Positions 37,848-46,097 of a stretch of 64,000 nt of DNA are shown piece by piece. Location of the stretch: contig CAVWNW010000007.1 of NCBI GenBank assembly GCA_963756425.1, forward strand, positions 124,001-188,000, in the 5' to 3' direction. Within the stretch, counting starts at the first letter, position 1. Each line of letters starts with the position of its first letter. The notes below the pieces were generated by a model. That model searched no databases and had not been told where the DNA came from. It saw only the letters and a program-made list of their open reading frames with translations. The position numbers and the translations under genes are program-made. The DNA comes from DASQUK01 sp963756425. GTDB taxonomy: Bacteria > Actinomycetota > Acidimicrobiia > Acidimicrobiales > VFJN01.

Positions 37848-38744
37848 GTGAGGACGTCCACCCTTCTGCGCCGAGCCGCCGCCATGGCTGTCGGCCTGTC
37901 TCTCGCCCTCGGTGCTGCCGCTTCGGCCGCGCCGAAGAGCAACAGCAATCCCGATCTCAAGCCCGGCCGCCTGACCGCGTACGTGACGACTGATCAAAAC
38001 CAGCTGATCAGCTTCAACGTGCGCAAGCCGGATCAACTCCTCTCGATCCGCAACATCAGCGGCCTGCCGGCCGGCGTGTCACTCGTGGGCATCGACTTCC
38101 GCCCCAAGACCGGTGACCTGTACGGCGTCGGCTCCAACAGCGTGGTCTACCGGGTCAACCCGCAGACCGCGATCGCCATTGCCGAGAACGTCGCCCCCGG
38201 GACGCCTCCGACGGACGTTCCGTTCGCGCCTGCGCTGAACGGCACGAAGTTCGGGATCGACTTCAACCCCGCACCCGACGCCATCCGCGTCGTGTCGGAT
38301 GCCCAGCAGAACATGCGCCTGGCGCCCGACGCCGGCACGGTCATCGGCGGCGTCGCTGATGGCAACCTCAACCCCGGCATGCCCGAGGTCGTGGGCGCCG
38401 CCTACACCAACTCCACCTTCAGCGTCACGCAGCCGGCCGCGACCGCCGTGCAGCTGTACGTCCTGGACCGGGCCCAGAACCAGGTCTGCCTCCAGAACCC
38501 GCCGAACGCCGGCACGCTCACGATGTGCCAGCCGCTGGACGGGGTCAAGCTCGGCCGTGACACGGGCTGGGACATCGCCGGCCCCGACGACATCGGCTAC
38601 CTGGCGACCAACGATCGCCGTGGCCGGACCACGCTCTACACCGTCGACGAGACGACGGGCGAGACGAGCAACATCGACCGGATCGGTGGCCGTCGTCTGA
38701 CCGGCCTCACCGTCACCGGCCTCGCGGTCAACCAAGCGAGCTGA
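37848..38744 (+). CDS. DUF4394 domain secreted protein
   Basis: A 298-residue protein with a signal peptide (RAAAMAVGLSLALGAAASAA). The mature part contains LTAYVTTDQNQLISFNVRKP, GIDFRPKTGDLYGVGSNSVV, FGIDFNPAPDAIRVVSD and VVGAAYTNST, the repeated strands of the DUF4394 beta-propeller-like domain. It would be secreted; function unknown. The GTG start has a near-perfect AAGGAGG site 7 nt upstream. A 13-bp hairpin follows the stop. Confidence 0.85.
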   Translation: MRTSTLLRRAAAMAVGLSLALGAAASAAPKSNSNPDLKPGRLTAYVTTDQNQLISFNVRKPDQLLSIRNISGLPAGVSLVGIDFRPKTGDLYGVGSNSVVYRVNPQTAIAIAENVAPGTPPTDVPFAPALNGTKFGIDFNPAPDAIRVVSDAQQNMRLAPDAGTVIGGVADGNLNPGMPEVVGAAYTNSTFSVTQPAATAVQLYVLDRAQNQVCLQNPPNAGTLTMCQPLDGVKLGRDTGWDIAGPDDIGYLATNDRRGRTTLYTVDETTGETSNIDRIGGRRLTGLTVTGLAVNQAS

Positions 38745-38768
38745 CCCCAGCGCATCAGCTCCGCCACG

Positions 38769-38804
38769 GGCGTCGTCCGCCTCCATCCGGGGGCGGACGA
38801 CGCC
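38769..38804. terminator. Bidirectional hairpin between convergent genes
   Basis: A perfect 13-bp stem, GGCGTCGTCCGCC against GGCGGACGACGCC, with a 10-nt loop lies between the DUF4394 gene and the serine hydrolase gene, which converge here. No U tract follows, as is common in high-GC actinobacteria. Confidence 0.8.
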
Positions 38805-38811
38805 GCGCGTC

Positions 38812-39627
38812 TCAGGCCGTTGAATGCTCCGTCAGCACCGCTGACGACAGGCCCGACCACAGCGGTGGCGCCCAGTCGCCGAACTCGCGGTCGGTCAGGA
38901 CGACACACGCGAGCCCAGCGTCGGGATCGACCCACAGGAACGTGCCGGAACCACCGAAGTGGCCAAAGGTGCGAGGGGAGCCTTCGGGTGCGGTCCAGTG
39001 CGGGACCTTGCGGTCCTTGAGCTCGAATCCGAGCCCCCAGGGATTGGGGTCGTAGCTGCCGAGTCCCGGCACCACTCCCGCAAGGCCGGGGAACTGCTCG
39101 CTGGTTGCCTCGCCCAGGGTCGCAGGGTCCAGCAGCGTCGGCGCCAGCAGTTCGGCGGCGAATCGACCCAGGTCGTCGACGTTCGACCAGGCATCCTTGG
39201 CCGGAGATCCGCGGAGCTTGGTGGCGCCCATGCCCAGCGGCCGCAGCACCGCCTCCGCCAGGTAGGTCGCCACGGGCATGCCTGCGCCGGCCGCCAGGAT
39301 TTCGCCGAGGCGCTCGAAGCCGGTGTTGCTGTAGATGCGACGCGTGCCGGGGCGGGCGATGGGGTCCGGACCCTCGAACGGCAGGCCCGAGGCGTGAGCC
39401 AGCAGGTGCCGCACGGTGCTCCCCGGCGGTCCGGCGGGCTGTTCGAGCGTGAGCGTGCCTTCCTCGAGCGCCACAAGGCCCGCGTAGGCGACGAGGAGCT
39501 TGGTGAGCGAGGCGATCCGCGTCGTCCAAGCGGTGTCGCCGGCGGCGTCGCAGGGTCCGCCCACGGCCACGACGGCTCCGGCGGCGCGATCGACGGGCCA
39601 CGAGGCCAGGGCATCCAGCGCGGGCAT
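38812..39627 (-). CDS. Beta-lactamase-fold serine hydrolase (class C-like)
   Basis: A 271-residue cytoplasmic protein of the beta-lactamase/penicillin-binding-protein fold. It has SLTK (SxxK nucleophile, near residue 41), YSNTG (YxN, near 98) and FGHFGGSGTFLWVDP as the KTG-equivalent strand. HLLAHASGLPFEG and FERLGEILAAGAGMPVATYL are typical of the esterase/peptidase members. There is no signal peptide, so an esterase or D-amino peptidase role is likelier than cell-wall work. It ends at the shared hairpin with the DUF4394 gene and is divergent from the small cyclase. Confidence 0.82.
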   Translation of the reverse strand: MPALDALASWPVDRAAGAVVAVGGPCDAAGDTAWTTRIASLTKLLVAYAGLVALEEGTLTLEQPAGPPGSTVRHLLAHASGLPFEGPDPIARPGTRRIYSNTGFERLGEILAAGAGMPVATYLAEAVLRPLGMGATKLRGSPAKDAWSNVDDLGRFAAELLAPTLLDPATLGEATSEQFPGLAGVVPGLGSYDPNPWGLGFELKDRKVPHWTAPEGSPRTFGHFGGSGTFLWVDPDAGLACVVLTDREFGDWAPPLWSGLSSAVLTEHSTA

Positions 39628-39711
39628 CGCCGGCGACGCTACCGGTGGGTCGCGGGCCGATGGCGATCACGGCACGGTCTCTCCGACACCGGCCACGTAC
39701 GATCGCTGCTC

Positions 39712-40257
39712 GTGGAGACCGTCCCCGACGCCGACCACGCCGATGCGCTGGTGCGCCGCAACTTCGCCTTCATCGACCTGTGCGGGTTCACGATGCTGAC
39801 GGACGAGCGGGGCGTGGGTGACGCCGTGGCCGCGCTGTCGACGTTCCGGGCGGTCGTGCGCGAGCGGGCTGGATGGCGGGGCGTGCGGGTCGCCAAGTGG
39901 CTCGGCGACGGAGCCATGTTGGTGGCCACCGAGCCCCGGCCGATCCTCGACGCCGTGATCCGCATGGAGCAGGCGCTCGACCTGCGGGGCTGCCCGTTGC
40001 CGCTGCGCGGCGGCGTCGCCGCCGGGCGGGTGATCCTGTTCGAGGGCGACGACTACATCGGGCGCCCGGTGAACCTGGCGGCCCGGCTGTGCGACGAAGC
40101 CGAGCCCCACCAGCTCCTGGTAACGGCATCGCTGTACGAGGCGGCGGGCGAGGGCCTGAGCGCCCGGCGGCTCGGCGCACACCAGATCCGTGGTTTCACG
40201 CGGCCGGTCGAGGTGGTCGACCTGAGCCAGGGCGATCATCAGGTGCCGGTCCCCTGA
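39712..40257 (+). CDS. Single-domain class III adenylate/guanylate cyclase
   Basis: A 181-residue protein that is essentially one class III catalytic domain: FAFIDLCGFTMLTDERG and AKWLGDGAMLVAT carry the two metal Asp, and DYIGRPVNLAARLCDEAEPH carries the Asn/Arg transition-state pair. All key residues are present, so it should be active as a homodimer. The start is a GTG (METVPDADHADALVRRNF). TACGAT 13 nt upstream of the start looks like a -10, so the transcript may have a very short leader. It lies upstream of the RNA helicase gene. Confidence 0.8.
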   Translation: METVPDADHADALVRRNFAFIDLCGFTMLTDERGVGDAVAALSTFRAVVRERAGWRGVRVAKWLGDGAMLVATEPRPILDAVIRMEQALDLRGCPLPLRGGVAAGRVILFEGDDYIGRPVNLAARLCDEAEPHQLLVTASLYEAAGEGLSARRLGAHQIRGFTRPVEVVDLSQGDHQVPVP

Positions 40258-40329
40258 CTGACTGTCCGGGACGAACGGCCCGAGGATGTGCCTGCTGACG
40301 GCCCAGGCCAGGTATGCTGCCCGCCGACC

Positions 40330-41511
40330 ATGCGCAACGATGAACAAGACACGTTCTCGGCGCTGGGCGTATCTCCCGACCTCGTAGCGGTGCTCGAAAG
40401 CGCGGGCATCTCGACGCCGTTCCCCGTCCAGCACCTCTGTATTCCTGACGCCCTCGCCGGCCGCGACGTTTGCGGCAAAGCCAAGACCGGGTCAGGCAAG
40501 ACCCTCGCGTTCGGCCTCCCCCTGGTTGAGCGGGTGCCGTCGGCCTCCCCCCGGCGACCTACCGGACTGGTGCTAGTTCCGACCCGCGAACTCGCCGTGC
40601 AGGTGTCGGGAGTCCTGAGCCCGCTGCTTCGGGCCCGCGCGCTCCGGCTGGTCACCGTCTACGGCGGCGCTCAGATGGGCAAGCAGATCGCTGGTCTCGA
40701 GGAGGGTGCCGAGATCGTGGTGGCGACGCCGGGCCGGCTCATCGACCTCATCGACCGCGGGGTCGTCGACCTGGGGGATGTCGGCAACGTCGTCATCGAC
40801 GAGGCCGACCGCATGGCCGACATGGGCTTCCTGCCGCAGGTGGAATGGGTGCTGCGCCACATCGGCCGCAGCCACCAGACGCTGCTGTTCTCGGCCACCC
40901 TGGACGGCGGCATCCAGGGCCTGGTCGACCGCTACCAGCGCGATCCGGTGTTCCACGAGGTGGGCTCCACCACCCACACGGTCGAGGAGATGGCCCACCG
41001 CTTCCTGCTGGTCCACGAGATGGACAAGCCACGGTTGGTGGCCGCCATCAGTCGCTCGGGAAGCCGCTGCCTGGTCTTCGTGAACACCAAGCGTGCGGCC
41101 GACCGGGTAGCGCGCCAGCTCGCCGACGCCGGGGTCGACGCCCGTGCCATCCACGGCGACCTCCGCCAGGAGGTCCGGGAGCGGGCGCTCAAGCGGTTCG
41201 CCGCCGGCAAGCTCGCCGTCCTGGTGGCTACCGACGTGGCAGCCCGGGGACTGGACATCGACGAGCTCGACATCGTCATCCAGTACGACCCACCGCCGGA
41301 TCCCAAGACGTACCTGCACCGGGCGGGACGCACGGCCCGGGCAGGCGCCGCCGGGCTAGCGGTGACGCTGGTGCTGTGGAACGAGGAGCTCGAGGTGCGG
41401 CGGGTGAAGCGCCGGCTCGGGCTCGACGAGCCCATCGTCGAGATGTTCTCCAACGACGACCGGCTCGCCGACCTCGCCGGCTGGGACCCCGCCCGCGAGG
41501 GCGCGGCCTAG
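40330..41511 (+). CDS. DEAD-box ATP-dependent RNA helicase
   Basis: A 393-residue helicase with all core motifs: FPVQ (Q motif), AKTGSGKT (I), PTREL (Ia), TPGR (Ib), DEAD in VVIDEADRMADMGF (II), SAT (III), then ARGLDI (V) and HRAGRTARAG (VI). It has no long C-terminal extension, so it is a minimal form likely involved in RNA remodelling in ribosome assembly or mRNA decay. The ATG at 40330 fits the family N terminus (FSALGVSPDLVAVLESAGI). TATGCT just upstream could be a -10. Confidence 0.92.
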   Translation: MRNDEQDTFSALGVSPDLVAVLESAGISTPFPVQHLCIPDALAGRDVCGKAKTGSGKTLAFGLPLVERVPSASPRRPTGLVLVPTRELAVQVSGVLSPLLRARALRLVTVYGGAQMGKQIAGLEEGAEIVVATPGRLIDLIDRGVVDLGDVGNVVIDEADRMADMGFLPQVEWVLRHIGRSHQTLLFSATLDGGIQGLVDRYQRDPVFHEVGSTTHTVEEMAHRFLLVHEMDKPRLVAAISRSGSRCLVFVNTKRAADRVARQLADAGVDARAIHGDLRQEVRERALKRFAAGKLAVLVATDVAARGLDIDELDIVIQYDPPPDPKTYLHRAGRTARAGAAGLAVTLVLWNEELEVRRVKRRLGLDEPIVEMFSNDDRLADLAGWDPAREGAA

Positions 41512-41595
41512 GGCTCGACAAGCGCTGTCATCGCGACGGCGGTTCGTTGTCGTGTGGCCCCATCACCGCGTCCCGTCCCGTGATGCTCGGGCAGA

Positions 41596-42129
41596 TCAGA
41601 TCGCCGAGAACGCCAGCGCCCACAGGAGCCCGGTGAGGGACATTCCGTCGTACACCTGGCCCTGTTCGATGAGCCACCGGATCTTGTCGGGCTCGACCCA
41701 CTCGATCCGCTCGCTCTCGCTGGGGTCGGTGGGATCGCCGACACGCGTGCCGCCGTCGGCCACGAACAGGTGGAACACCTGGTCCGTCGAGCCGTTGTTC
41801 GGCGCATAGGCGCCCAGGCGGTGCAGCGGACCGGGCCGCCAGCCCGTCTCCTCGACCGTCTCACGCACCGCCGCCTCCTCGGGTGACTCGTCCGGTTCGA
41901 TGCGGCCCGCCGGGATCTCCCAGCCCCAGGTGTCGGTGATGAAGCGGTGGCGCCAGATGAGCAGCACGCCGCGCTCGGGATCGCGGACGATCGTTCCCGC
42001 CGCCGGCTGGGGGTAGCGCACGACGTGGTGGTCGAAGCGCTCGCCGCCCGGGACCTCGATGTCCACCAGCGTGAGCCGGAGCCACTCCGAGTCGTAGAGG
42101 GCCCGCTCGCCGTGGATCGTCCAGCGCAT
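41596..42129 (-). CDS. NUDIX hydrolase
   Basis: A 177-residue protein with a complete Nudix box: GRIEPDESPEEAAVRETV followed by EETGW fits GX5EX7REUXEEXGU. WGWEIPAGRIE and QVFHLFVADGG resemble ADP-ribose/ADP-sugar pyrophosphatases. It would hydrolyse a nucleoside diphosphate linked to another group. The start is the ATG at 42129 (MRWTIHGERALYDSEW). It follows the GNAT gene by 10 bp on the same strand, so the two form an operon. Confidence 0.88.
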   Translation of the reverse strand: MRWTIHGERALYDSEWLRLTLVDIEVPGGERFDHHVVRYPQPAAGTIVRDPERGVLLIWRHRFITDTWGWEIPAGRIEPDESPEEAAVRETVEETGWRPGPLHRLGAYAPNNGSTDQVFHLFVADGGTRVGDPTDPSESERIEWVEPDKIRWLIEQGQVYDGMSLTGLLWALAFSAI

Positions 42130-42139
42130 CGGGTCGAGG

Positions 42140-42655
42140 TTAGGGGGGCGGAGACCCGCCGGCGCCACCGAGGTCGAGCCACATGGCGATGTGCGGCCCG
42201 ATCTCGGGGTCTTCCCACGGCGCCCCGTGGGTCCTGAAGCCCTCCCGCTCGTAGAGCCGGCGGGCCGGGACCCGGGCGTTGCACCACACGAGGTCGCCGC
42301 CGGACGTGGCCACGTGCGCGAGCGCCGCCCGCAGGACCCGCGTCCCGATGCCACGCCCGCGGTAGTCGGGTGCCGTGGCCATGCCGCGCAGCCGCCAGGC
42401 GCCGGGGCGATCGGGGAGCCAGGGGCAGGGCTCCGGGTAGACGACGGCGGTGGCCACCACCTCGCCGTCGGGCGTCCGGGCGGCGAACGAGGCGGTGGAG
42501 GGTTCGTCGTCGATGTCGAAGCGGGCTGCAGCCGGTGGCCTGCCCGGGCGGAGCACCCGCTGGCGCAGCGGATAGGTGACATCGGCGGCGACGCGCTCCA
42601 CGGTGACGTCCGGGTCCGGCGTGACGCGGTGGTCGGTCGTGCCCTGGTCGGCCAC
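42140..42655 (-). CDS. GNAT-family N-acetyltransferase
   Basis: A 171-residue GNAT protein. Motif A is RLRGMATAPDYRGRGIGTRV near residues 100-120, with the acetyl-CoA pyrophosphate loop RGRGIG. LVWCNARVPARRLYEREGF is the conserved C-terminal helix and strand. It acetylates a small molecule or protein amine that cannot be named from sequence. The start is GTG at 42655 (MADQGTTDHRVTPDPD). It precedes the NUDIX gene by 10 bp. Confidence 0.85.
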   Translation of the reverse strand: MADQGTTDHRVTPDPDVTVERVAADVTYPLRQRVLRPGRPPAAARFDIDDEPSTASFAARTPDGEVVATAVVYPEPCPWLPDRPGAWRLRGMATAPDYRGRGIGTRVLRAALAHVATSGGDLVWCNARVPARRLYEREGFRTHGAPWEDPEIGPHIAMWLDLGGAGGSPPP

Positions 42656-42708
42656 GGAATCGACGGTACCGTCGGCCGGGCCGATGTCACGCCAGGATCC
42701 CCAGTCCC

Positions 42709-42774
42709 GAGGCAATGACGCACGCCTTCCGGGGCGTGAGGCAACGACGCACGGCAACCGTTCGCCATTGCCTC
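42709..42774. repeat. Second intergenic element with 29-bp-period GAGGCAAT repeats
   Basis: GAGGCAAT starts at 42709, GAGGCAAC at 42738 and the inverted ATTGCCTC at 42767, exactly 29 bp apart each time. The two direct units share GAGGCAAYGACGCACG. The outer copies form an inverted pair (CCCGAGGCAATG against CATTGCCTCGGG) and could fold into a long hairpin. It lies between the GNAT gene and the DNA methyltransferase gene, which are divergent. Confidence 0.65.
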
Positions 42775-42854
42775 GGGCCCGGGGGGGCGCCAGTGATGGC
42801 CTCGGGGGTCACGTCGGGGTAACGGCGCTCGGAGATCGGGACCGTGCCCGGGCC

Positions 42855-44537
42855 GTGGCCGTCGCCGCGGTGCGGCTGGCCACCACCACGGGGCGGCGGC
42901 TGCCCGACGGTCTCCGGCTCTGGGGCTTGGCGGGGGGCCGCCCGGAGGTCGACGCCGCAGTCGAGCCCGCCGTCGACCCCGACGTGGCCGTACCCGCCGT
43001 CGCCAGCGGTGCCGACCTGGCCGCCGCCCTGGAGGCCGCGACCGGACACGATCAGCGCCGCGCCAACGGACTGCACGTCACGCCGCGCTGGCTGGCGGAT
43101 CGGCTGGTGGTCCTGGCGCTCGACGGACTGGCGGCAGCACCGGCGGTCACGGTCTGTGATCCGGCGTGCGGCGGTGGCGCCTTCCTGGTCGCCGCCGCTC
43201 GCCGGTTGCACCGCCGCGGCGCCGAGCGTCGGCGGGTGGTCCGCCATCTGCTGTGGGGGGCCGACATCGATCCCGTGGGCCTGGCGGTGGCCGAGGCGGC
43301 GCTGGCGCTCTGGGCCGGCGAGGCGCCACCGCCGGGGCGGTTGGTCGTGGCGGACACGCTGGCCGACGGCGGCGCGGTCTGGCCGGATCGGCCAGCCGCC
43401 GGCTTCGACCTGGTGGCGGGCAACCCCCCGTTCCAGAGCCAACTCGGGCGTGCGACCGCCCGCACGCCCGAGGAGCAGGCGCGGCTGCGGGCGCGCTACG
43501 GCCCGGCGGTCCGTGCGTACACCGACGCCGCCTGGTTGTTCCTCCTGGCGGGCTGCGACCTGGCACGCCCCGGAGGCCGGGTGGTGCTGGTCGAGCCGCA
43601 GTCGCTCGTGGGGGCCCGCGACGCCGCCGCCGTCCGGTCCGCCGTGGACGAGCGGGCCCGGCTGCTCGACATGTGGGTCGACGAGCGGCCCGTGTTCGCG
43701 GCGTCGGTCCGCGTCTGTGCGCCTGTCCTCGAGGTGGGGCCCGGGCGCCGCAGCGGCGGGTCTAACGCCTGGTCGGAGCGCTTCGCCGAGGCGGTCGGGA
43801 TCCCCCGGGTGCGTACCACCTCGAGCGGCACGATCGGCGACCTCGCTGAGGTGATCGCTGGCTTCCGGGACGAGTACTACGGCCTCGTCGCCGCGGTCCG
43901 AGAGCGCGGTCCGGACGACGACACGACGGTGCCGCTGATCACGAGCGGGCTCATCGACTGGCTGGGCTGCTCGTGGGGACGCCGTCCGGCCCGCTTCGCG
44001 AAGCACACCTGGCGGGCCCCGGTCGTCGACCTCGCCGAACTGGAGGCCGTCGGCGGGCGCGCCGCCCGGCGGTGGGTGGAGCGGGCCCGGGTCCCCAAGC
44101 TCCTGGTCGCCACGCAGACCCGGGTGGTCGAGGCCGCGGTCGACCCCGTCGGCTCGTGGGTCCCCTCGGTCCCGGTCGTGGCCGTCGTGCCGCACGACTC
44201 CGCAGATCTGTGGCGAGTCGCCGCGGCCGTGGCCTCGCCGACGGCGACGGCCTGGCTGCTGGGCCGGGCCCCGGGCACGGCGCTCGCCCGCGATGCCATC
44301 AAGGTCGCTGCGCCCGACCTGCTGGCCCTGCCCCTGCCGGCCGACCGGGAAGCCTGGGACGAGGCGGCCGCCGCCGCGCGCGCCGTCACGACCGGAACGG
44401 CATCGGAGTCGCCGGCGGCACACGATCAATTCCTCGCGGCAGCGACGGCTGCGTACGCCACGGCACCGTCGCTGACGGACTGGTGGCGGGCGCGGGCGCG
44501 CACGCACGCCTCGCGGCCACCGCGGTCCGGGAACTGA
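42855..44537 (+). CDS. N6-adenine DNA methyltransferase, solitary
   Basis: A protein of about 560 residues with methyltransferase motif I DPACGGGAFLVAAA and motif IV NPPF in DLVAGNPPFQSQLG, both characteristic of N6-adenine enzymes of the Eco57I/HsdM-like group. GRVVLVEPQSLVGARDAAAV follows the catalytic motif. The C-terminal 250 residues probably hold the target recognition region. No nuclease motif (PD-ExK or HNH) is seen in the protein, and no restriction gene lies nearby. The open frame extends upstream to 42576 through the repeat element; I chose the GTG at 42855, but the true start could be up to 40 codons earlier. Confidence 0.7.
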   Translation: MAVAAVRLATTTGRRLPDGLRLWGLAGGRPEVDAAVEPAVDPDVAVPAVASGADLAAALEAATGHDQRRANGLHVTPRWLADRLVVLALDGLAAAPAVTVCDPACGGGAFLVAAARRLHRRGAERRRVVRHLLWGADIDPVGLAVAEAALALWAGEAPPPGRLVVADTLADGGAVWPDRPAAGFDLVAGNPPFQSQLGRATARTPEEQARLRARYGPAVRAYTDAAWLFLLAGCDLARPGGRVVLVEPQSLVGARDAAAVRSAVDERARLLDMWVDERPVFAASVRVCAPVLEVGPGRRSGGSNAWSERFAEAVGIPRVRTTSSGTIGDLAEVIAGFRDEYYGLVAAVRERGPDDDTTVPLITSGLIDWLGCSWGRRPARFAKHTWRAPVVDLAELEAVGGRAARRWVERARVPKLLVATQTRVVEAAVDPVGSWVPSVPVVAVVPHDSADLWRVAAAVASPTATAWLLGRAPGTALARDAIKVAAPDLLALPLPADREAWDEAAAAARAVTTGTASESPAAHDQFLAAATAAYATAPSLTDWWRARARTHASRPPRSGN

Positions 44538-44575
44538 CGATCGTCGGGCGTTCGCATCGGCGCCCGGGCTCCGAC

Positions 44576-44593
44576 GGGTTCCGAACGGAACCC
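44576..44593. promoter_or_regulatory. Palindrome upstream of the FAD oxidase
   Basis: GGGTTCCG-AA-CGGAACCC is a perfect inverted repeat with 8-bp arms and a 2-nt centre, 66 bp before the oxidase start. It has the size of an operator for a dimeric repressor; no dedicated regulator gene adjoins it. Confidence 0.45.
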
Positions 44594-44658
44594 GAACGCT
44601 GCGCTCCTTACGGTCAGCGTGCCCTCATGACAGACCGTCCCAGCAAGGAGATGCAGCC

Positions 44659-46053
44659 ATGCAAACGAGCGGAAGCGTGTCCACCAAGGCCGTCGACGCG
44701 TTGGCGGACCAGCTACGTGGCCAGGTCTTACGGCCCGGGGACCCGGGGTACGACGATGCCCGGGCGGTGCACAACGGCAGCATCGACCGTCGCCCCGGTG
44801 CGATCGCCCGATGTGCCGACGTCGCCGACGTGATCACCGCCATCCGGATCGCCAGCGACGACGATGCCCTGGTGTCCGTGCGTGGTGGCGGCCACAACGG
44901 GGCCGGCCTCGGCGTCATCGACGGCGGGCTGGTCATCGATCTCTCGTCGATGCGGGGGATCCGAGTCGATCCAGGGGCGCAGACCGTCCGCGCCGATGGT
45001 GGGTGCACCCTGGGCGAGGTCGATCACGCGACGCATGCCTTCGGGTTGGCAACCCCCTCGGGGATCATCTCGTCCACGGGCATCTCCGGGCTGACGCTCG
45101 GCGGGGGCATCGGTCACCTGAGTCGGCGCTACGGGCTGTCGGTCGACAACCTGGTGAGCGCCGACGTCGTGCTGGCGGACGGGTCGTTCGTGACTGCCAG
45201 CGCCAGCCAGAACCCTGACCTGTTCTGGGCCCTGCGCGGCGGCGGGGGCAACTTCGGCGTGGTGACCTCGCTCGAGCTCCGGTGCCATCCGGTGCGCAAC
45301 GTCGTCACCGGACCGGTCCTCTACGACGTCGGCGACGCCGGTGATGTGCTCCGCTGGTACCGCGAGTTCCTTCCCAGCGCCCCCGACGACCTCAACGGCT
45401 TCTTCGCCTTCATGACGGTGCCACCCGCGCCGCCGTTCCCGGAGCACCTGCACATGCGCAATGTCTGCGGGATCATGTGGTGCTACGCGGGCCCGCCCGA
45501 ACAGGCCGAGGATGTCCTTGCCCCGGTGCGGTCCTTCGGCACCCCGCTGCTCGACGGCATCCACGAGGCGCCGTTTCCCGCCCTCCAGTCGGCCTTCGAC
45601 GGCCTGTACCCGCCAGGTCTCCAGTGGTACTGGCGGGCCGACTTCTTCCAGGAGATCACCGACGACGCCATCGCCGTCCACGAGCGGTTCGGCAAGGTGC
45701 CGACGATGCACTCGACGATGCACCTCTATCCCATCGACGGTGCGCCCCATGATGTCGACGCCGCGGACACGGCGTTCAGCTACAGGGACGCCACGTGGGC
45801 CGGGGTCATCGCCGGCGTCGATCCCGATCCGGCCAACCTCCCGATGATCGAGCGGTGGGCGGTGGACTATTGGGACGCGCTGCACCCGCACTCCGCCGGC
45901 GGTGCCTACGTCAACTTCATGATGGACGAGGGCGACGCCCGGGTGCGCGCTACGTATCGTGACAACTACGAACGTCTGACGCACGTCAAGGCCCAGTACG
46001 ATCCCGAGAACTTCTTCCGGGTGAATCAGAACATTCCACCTGCGGCGCGGTAG
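44659..46053 (+). CDS. FAD-linked oxidase with BBE C-terminal domain
   Basis: A 464-residue flavoprotein of the berberine-bridge/6-hydroxynicotine-oxidase type. The FAD_binding_4 domain has VRGGGHNGAGLGVIDGG, whose His is the likely covalent FAD anchor, then GLTLGGGIGHLSRRYGLSVD, where plant-type enzymes have a Cys but this one does not, so attachment is probably single. WALRGGGGNFGVVTSLE follows. The C terminus, YDPENFFRVNQNIPP, is the BBE motif. It oxidises an unknown alcohol or amine with O2. The ATG has AAGGAG upstream. An 18-bp palindrome lies in the leader. Confidence 0.88.
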   Translation: MQTSGSVSTKAVDALADQLRGQVLRPGDPGYDDARAVHNGSIDRRPGAIARCADVADVITAIRIASDDDALVSVRGGGHNGAGLGVIDGGLVIDLSSMRGIRVDPGAQTVRADGGCTLGEVDHATHAFGLATPSGIISSTGISGLTLGGGIGHLSRRYGLSVDNLVSADVVLADGSFVTASASQNPDLFWALRGGGGNFGVVTSLELRCHPVRNVVTGPVLYDVGDAGDVLRWYREFLPSAPDDLNGFFAFMTVPPAPPFPEHLHMRNVCGIMWCYAGPPEQAEDVLAPVRSFGTPLLDGIHEAPFPALQSAFDGLYPPGLQWYWRADFFQEITDDAIAVHERFGKVPTMHSTMHLYPIDGAPHDVDAADTAFSYRDATWAGVIAGVDPDPANLPMIERWAVDYWDALHPHSAGGAYVNFMMDEGDARVRATYRDNYERLTHVKAQYDPENFFRVNQNIPPAAR

Positions 46054-46097
46054 TCCCCCCGACTGGCCAGCGGCTTCGGCAGGGGGCGGACGGCCAA

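Noticed and set aside
31089..42774. CRISPR array because of 29-bp spacing
   Set aside because: Only two to four short cores occur per site, the conserved part is 8-16 bp, and orientation inverts within each element; no cas genes are present.
42855..44537. Complete restriction-modification system
   Set aside because: No nuclease motif in the protein and no restriction gene within several kilobases.
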